Shown: one piece after another, positions 62,901-64,000 of the stretch
Position numbering within the stretch: position 1 is the first letter of the stretch
Layout of the letters: every line of letters starts with the position of its first letter
Assembly (NCBI RefSeq): GCF_045446075.1
Contig: NZ_JBJJBQ010000002.1
Coordinates: 434,001 to 498,000 of the forward strand
Source: Flavisericum labens
GTDB taxonomy: Bacteria > Bacteroidota > Bacteroidia > Flavobacteriales > Flavobacteriaceae
Direction: 5' to 3'
DNA: 64,000 bases
Made by a program: the position numbers and the translations under genes
Notes under the pieces: model-generated
What the model saw: the letters and a program-made list of their open reading frames with translations, nothing else
Databases searched by the model: none
What the model was told of the DNA's origin: nothing

Positions 62901-63287
62901 TTCCTGTAAAAGTGGGCCGTTGTCGGTAATCTCTAAATAGGGCAGTAATTCTTTTTTTGTTGTATCCAGATACTGAAACGGGTATTCTTCAGCATATTTT
63001 TCAACAAAAAAGTCAAACGGATTTATGGTTTTTAAGTCAGCTATAATTTCAACATCAACAGAAAGCTCTTTGGTTTTTTCAGGAAAGGTCAATCGAGCTA
63101 AATAATTTCCAAAAGGGTCTTGTTGCCAGTTAAAAAAATGATTTTCTGGTTTTATTTTTATGGAATAGGCTTCAATGGGTGTTCTGCTGTGTGGAGCGGG
63201 GCGAAGTCTGAAAATATGTGGAGATAATGAAACTAAACGGTCGTATTTATATAAAGTTTTATGGGAAATAACAATTTTTAAAGCCAT
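59958..63287 (-). CDS. Transglutaminase fused to DUF2126 amidoligase-like domain
   Basis: 1,109 residues. The first 300 form a transglutaminase (GQKNGSCRDYAWLFVQILRH Cys; DLHAWAEVYIPGAGWIGFDA His and Asp). The rest is DUF2126, related to glutamine-synthetase/GCS-like COOH-NH2 ligases: GDVRLTMGGEPTFVSIDDME, GEHKRELARDLSARLFDEFG, WYPGEPLPRWSIEICWRKDG, KHTGTGGGNHVTLGGVSPAD and FRHLLTDLTGNTHRAEFCID. It is the first gene of the operon, 6 bases before the ATP-grasp gene. Such gene trios have been proposed from comparative genomics to make a peptide product; none has a known product that I can name. Confidence 0.92.
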   Translation of the reverse strand: MALKIVISHKTLYKYDRLVSLSPHIFRLRPAPHSRTPIEAYSIKIKPENHFFNWQQDPFGNYLARLTFPEKTKELSVDVEIIADLKTINPFDFFVEKYAEEYPFQYLDTTKKELLPYLEITDNGPLLQEFLKTVDLSPRKTIYFLIDINRKIYEFLNYNIRMDPGVQTCEQTLGQKNGSCRDYAWLFVQILRHLGYGARFVSGYLVQLKSDEKSLDGPSGPEEDFTDLHAWAEVYIPGAGWIGFDATSGLLAGEGHIPLACTPSFESAAPVSGMTDVCETEFFFENSVKRIFESPRVTKPYTEEQWNAIYNLGYKVEEELEKGDVRLTMGGEPTFVSIDDMESPEWNTDADGEHKRELARDLSARLFDEFGKGGVLHQAQGKWYPGEPLPRWSIEICWRKDGKPIWNNKNLLSLFSENKKLPKDADKKFLKTLTKYLGVSDKNIKPTYEDSFYFLWQEGQVPIDIDPTKEDGNLLVKDKLKEILKGGTSKPIGYVLPLNNSEGIWHTSDWKFRRKHIFLIPGNSPIGLRLPLDSLIKKPKQEEFPKFEPDQFSKQDAFPIYSNTVEKRFEKTKSEGVKESKNEYFVRTALCSEVRDNKLHLFLPPLDAAEFYLDLIAAIEATSKELDIPVVFEGYDPPHDNRLESMKITPDPGVIEINVQPAKNWKELTHNTLTLYEHAKQSRLGTEKFMLDGKHTGTGGGNHVTLGGVSPADSPLLRKPSLLRSLLTFWQHHPGLSYLFSGAFIGATSQAPRIDEARMENLYELEIAFSKIPKGGDVPFWLTDRLFRHLLTDLTGNTHRAEFCIDKLYSPDSSTGRLGILELRAFDMPPHPQMSLMQNLLVRTLVAWFWKTPYEHDLIRWGTELHDKFLIEHFVREDIKSIVKQLNKAGYDFKEDWFNPFFEFRFPLYGMTTINDVHFELRAAIEPWNVLGEEMSGGGTARYVDSSLERVQIKVSNFTTKRYVVTCNGVKVPLTSTGVKGEYVAGIRYKAWNPYSALHPTIGVDAPLVFDIVDTWNKHSLGGCTYFVGHPGGRAYETYPINSLEAESRRINRFWDIGHTQGDIIDDKGGKISKEEYKTIKKQYSSKKFKYKELSVNAEFPVTLDLRKK

Positions 63288-63489
63288 GAAAAGATTGATT
63301 TATTGCAGATATACTTTTATAAAAATACACTAAATTTTAGCATAATTTGTACTCTTCGGAATTTCGTTTAAATATTATTTAGATTTTCACTATTGCATTT
63401 TAAAACAGTGATATTAATAATTTTAAGGTTAATTTTTTTTAAATTCTTAATAAACAAAATAGTGCTTAAAAAGTTAAAAACCTTCTTTT

Positions 63490-64000
63490 TTATGAATCGT
63501 AAACTCTGTTTTCTTGCTCATTCACCCTAATAAATGTGGTGCGCTTGGTGAGTTCCTTTAATCTTGATGCTCCAACATAAGTGCAAGTACTGCGCAAACC
63601 ACCCAAAATATCCTGTAAAGTGTTTTCAACCAATCCTTTGTATGGTACTTCTACTGTTTTGCCTTCGCTGGCACGGTAATTAGCCACACCACCAATATGT
63701 TTATTCATGGCTGTAGAAGAACTCATGCCATAGAATTTACGGAATGGTTTTCCGTTTTTTTCAATCATTTCACCACCACTTTCATCGTGGCCTGCCAACA
63801 TGCCACCCAACATTACAAAATCTGCTCCAGCACCGAAAGCCTTGGCAATATCGCCTGGCGAGGCACAACCTCCATCACTGATAATCTGTCCGCCCAAGCC
63901 ATGGGCCGCATCTGCACATTCTATAATGGCCGAAAGCTGGGGGTAACCTACTCCCGTTTTTACACGTGTGGTACAAACCGAACCCGGACCAATACCAACT
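63490..64000 (-). CDS. guaC: GMP reductase, C-terminal fragment
   Basis: The coding frame enters from the right edge: VGIGPGSVCTTRVKTGVGYP at the edge holds the catalytic Cys loop, followed by ADAAHGLGGQIISDGGCASP and FVMLGGMLAGHDESGGEMIE. The ending GLRSTCTYVGASRLKELTKR and VNEQENRVYDS is like eukaryotic-type GMP reductase rather than IMP dehydrogenase, which lacks this GRSTCTYVGA tail order. It converts GMP to IMP with NADPH. The first part of the gene is outside the window. Confidence 0.93.
   Translation of the reverse strand, partial: VGIGPGSVCTTRVKTGVGYPQLSAIIECADAAHGLGGQIISDGGCASPGDIAKAFGAGADFVMLGGMLAGHDESGGEMIEKNGKPFRKFYGMSSSTAMNKHIGGVANYRASEGKTVEVPYKGLVENTLQDILGGLRSTCTYVGASRLKELTKRTTFIRVNEQENRVYDS

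Overview
The window looks like chromosome from a marine-type member of the Flavobacteriaceae (phylum Bacteroidota). The evidence is a low GC content, gliding-motility ABC genes (gldF, gldG), a menaquinone cluster, a protein with a SusC-type N-terminus, DUF4159, TamB and long OmpA-like lipoproteins. Several upstream regions also carry the Bacteroidota promoter pattern (TAnnTTTG, sometimes with an upstream TTG), and Shine-Dalgarno sequences are largely absent. I saw no rRNA, tRNA or CRISPR array. Most of the window is ordinary core genome; the accessory part lies at about 51.9-55.5 kb.

Layout. 1-7 kb: the start of a pyruvate:ferredoxin oxidoreductase gene, an OsmC-like protein, an AraC regulator, a sigma-54 activator with a cyclic-nucleotide-binding domain and, facing it, a class III nucleotidyl cyclase with TPR repeats (a possible cyclic-nucleotide signalling unit). 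7-20 kb: dnaN, the gldF/unknown/gldG operon, a SAM hydrolase, a PhoH-like ATPase, purC, a carbonic anhydrase, an OmpA lipoprotein, a glycosyltransferase, an HsdR-N-like nuclease-fold protein, holA and ung. 20-26 kb: menB-menA-metallohydrolase-menC-CPBP protease-menE, which covers the later steps of menaquinone synthesis (menF and menD are not here). 26-33 kb: sppA, a vWA protein fused to a SusC-like plug, DoxX and an acyl-CoA carboxylase beta subunit. 33-43 kb: an FMN reductase/MarR/two-pirin group, two SpoU-type RNA methyltransferases, a THUMP-like methyltransferase, an AI-2E-family permease, DUF4159, rsmE, a parvulin and tsaD. 43-52 kb: tamB, pfkA, gap, a BadF-type sugar kinase and a ModF-like ABC ATPase. 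55.5-64 kb: a GH43 glycosidase, then a three-gene block of transglutaminase / ATP-grasp plus alpha-E / transglutaminase plus DUF2126, and the end of a GMP reductase gene.

The most interesting stretch is 52.0-54.8 kb. A DUF6544 gene is bounded by GTTAGCC upstream and by a structured, attC-like element downstream that ends in GTTAGGC, just before a cupin lipoprotein gene; this resembles an integron-type gene cassette. An IS110-family element of about 1.2 kb sits inside that attC-like element, followed by a 244-bp truncated second copy of its left end. The untranslated left end folds into two stem-loops. One loop carries an 8-base copy of the element's right end including the AG/CT core, and the other carries a 7-base copy of the target flank beside the core. 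This is the arrangement expected of a bridge RNA (donor guide and target guide), so the recombinase appears to have been directed to the recombination site of a cassette. These guide assignments come from reading the sequence by eye and need a computed fold.
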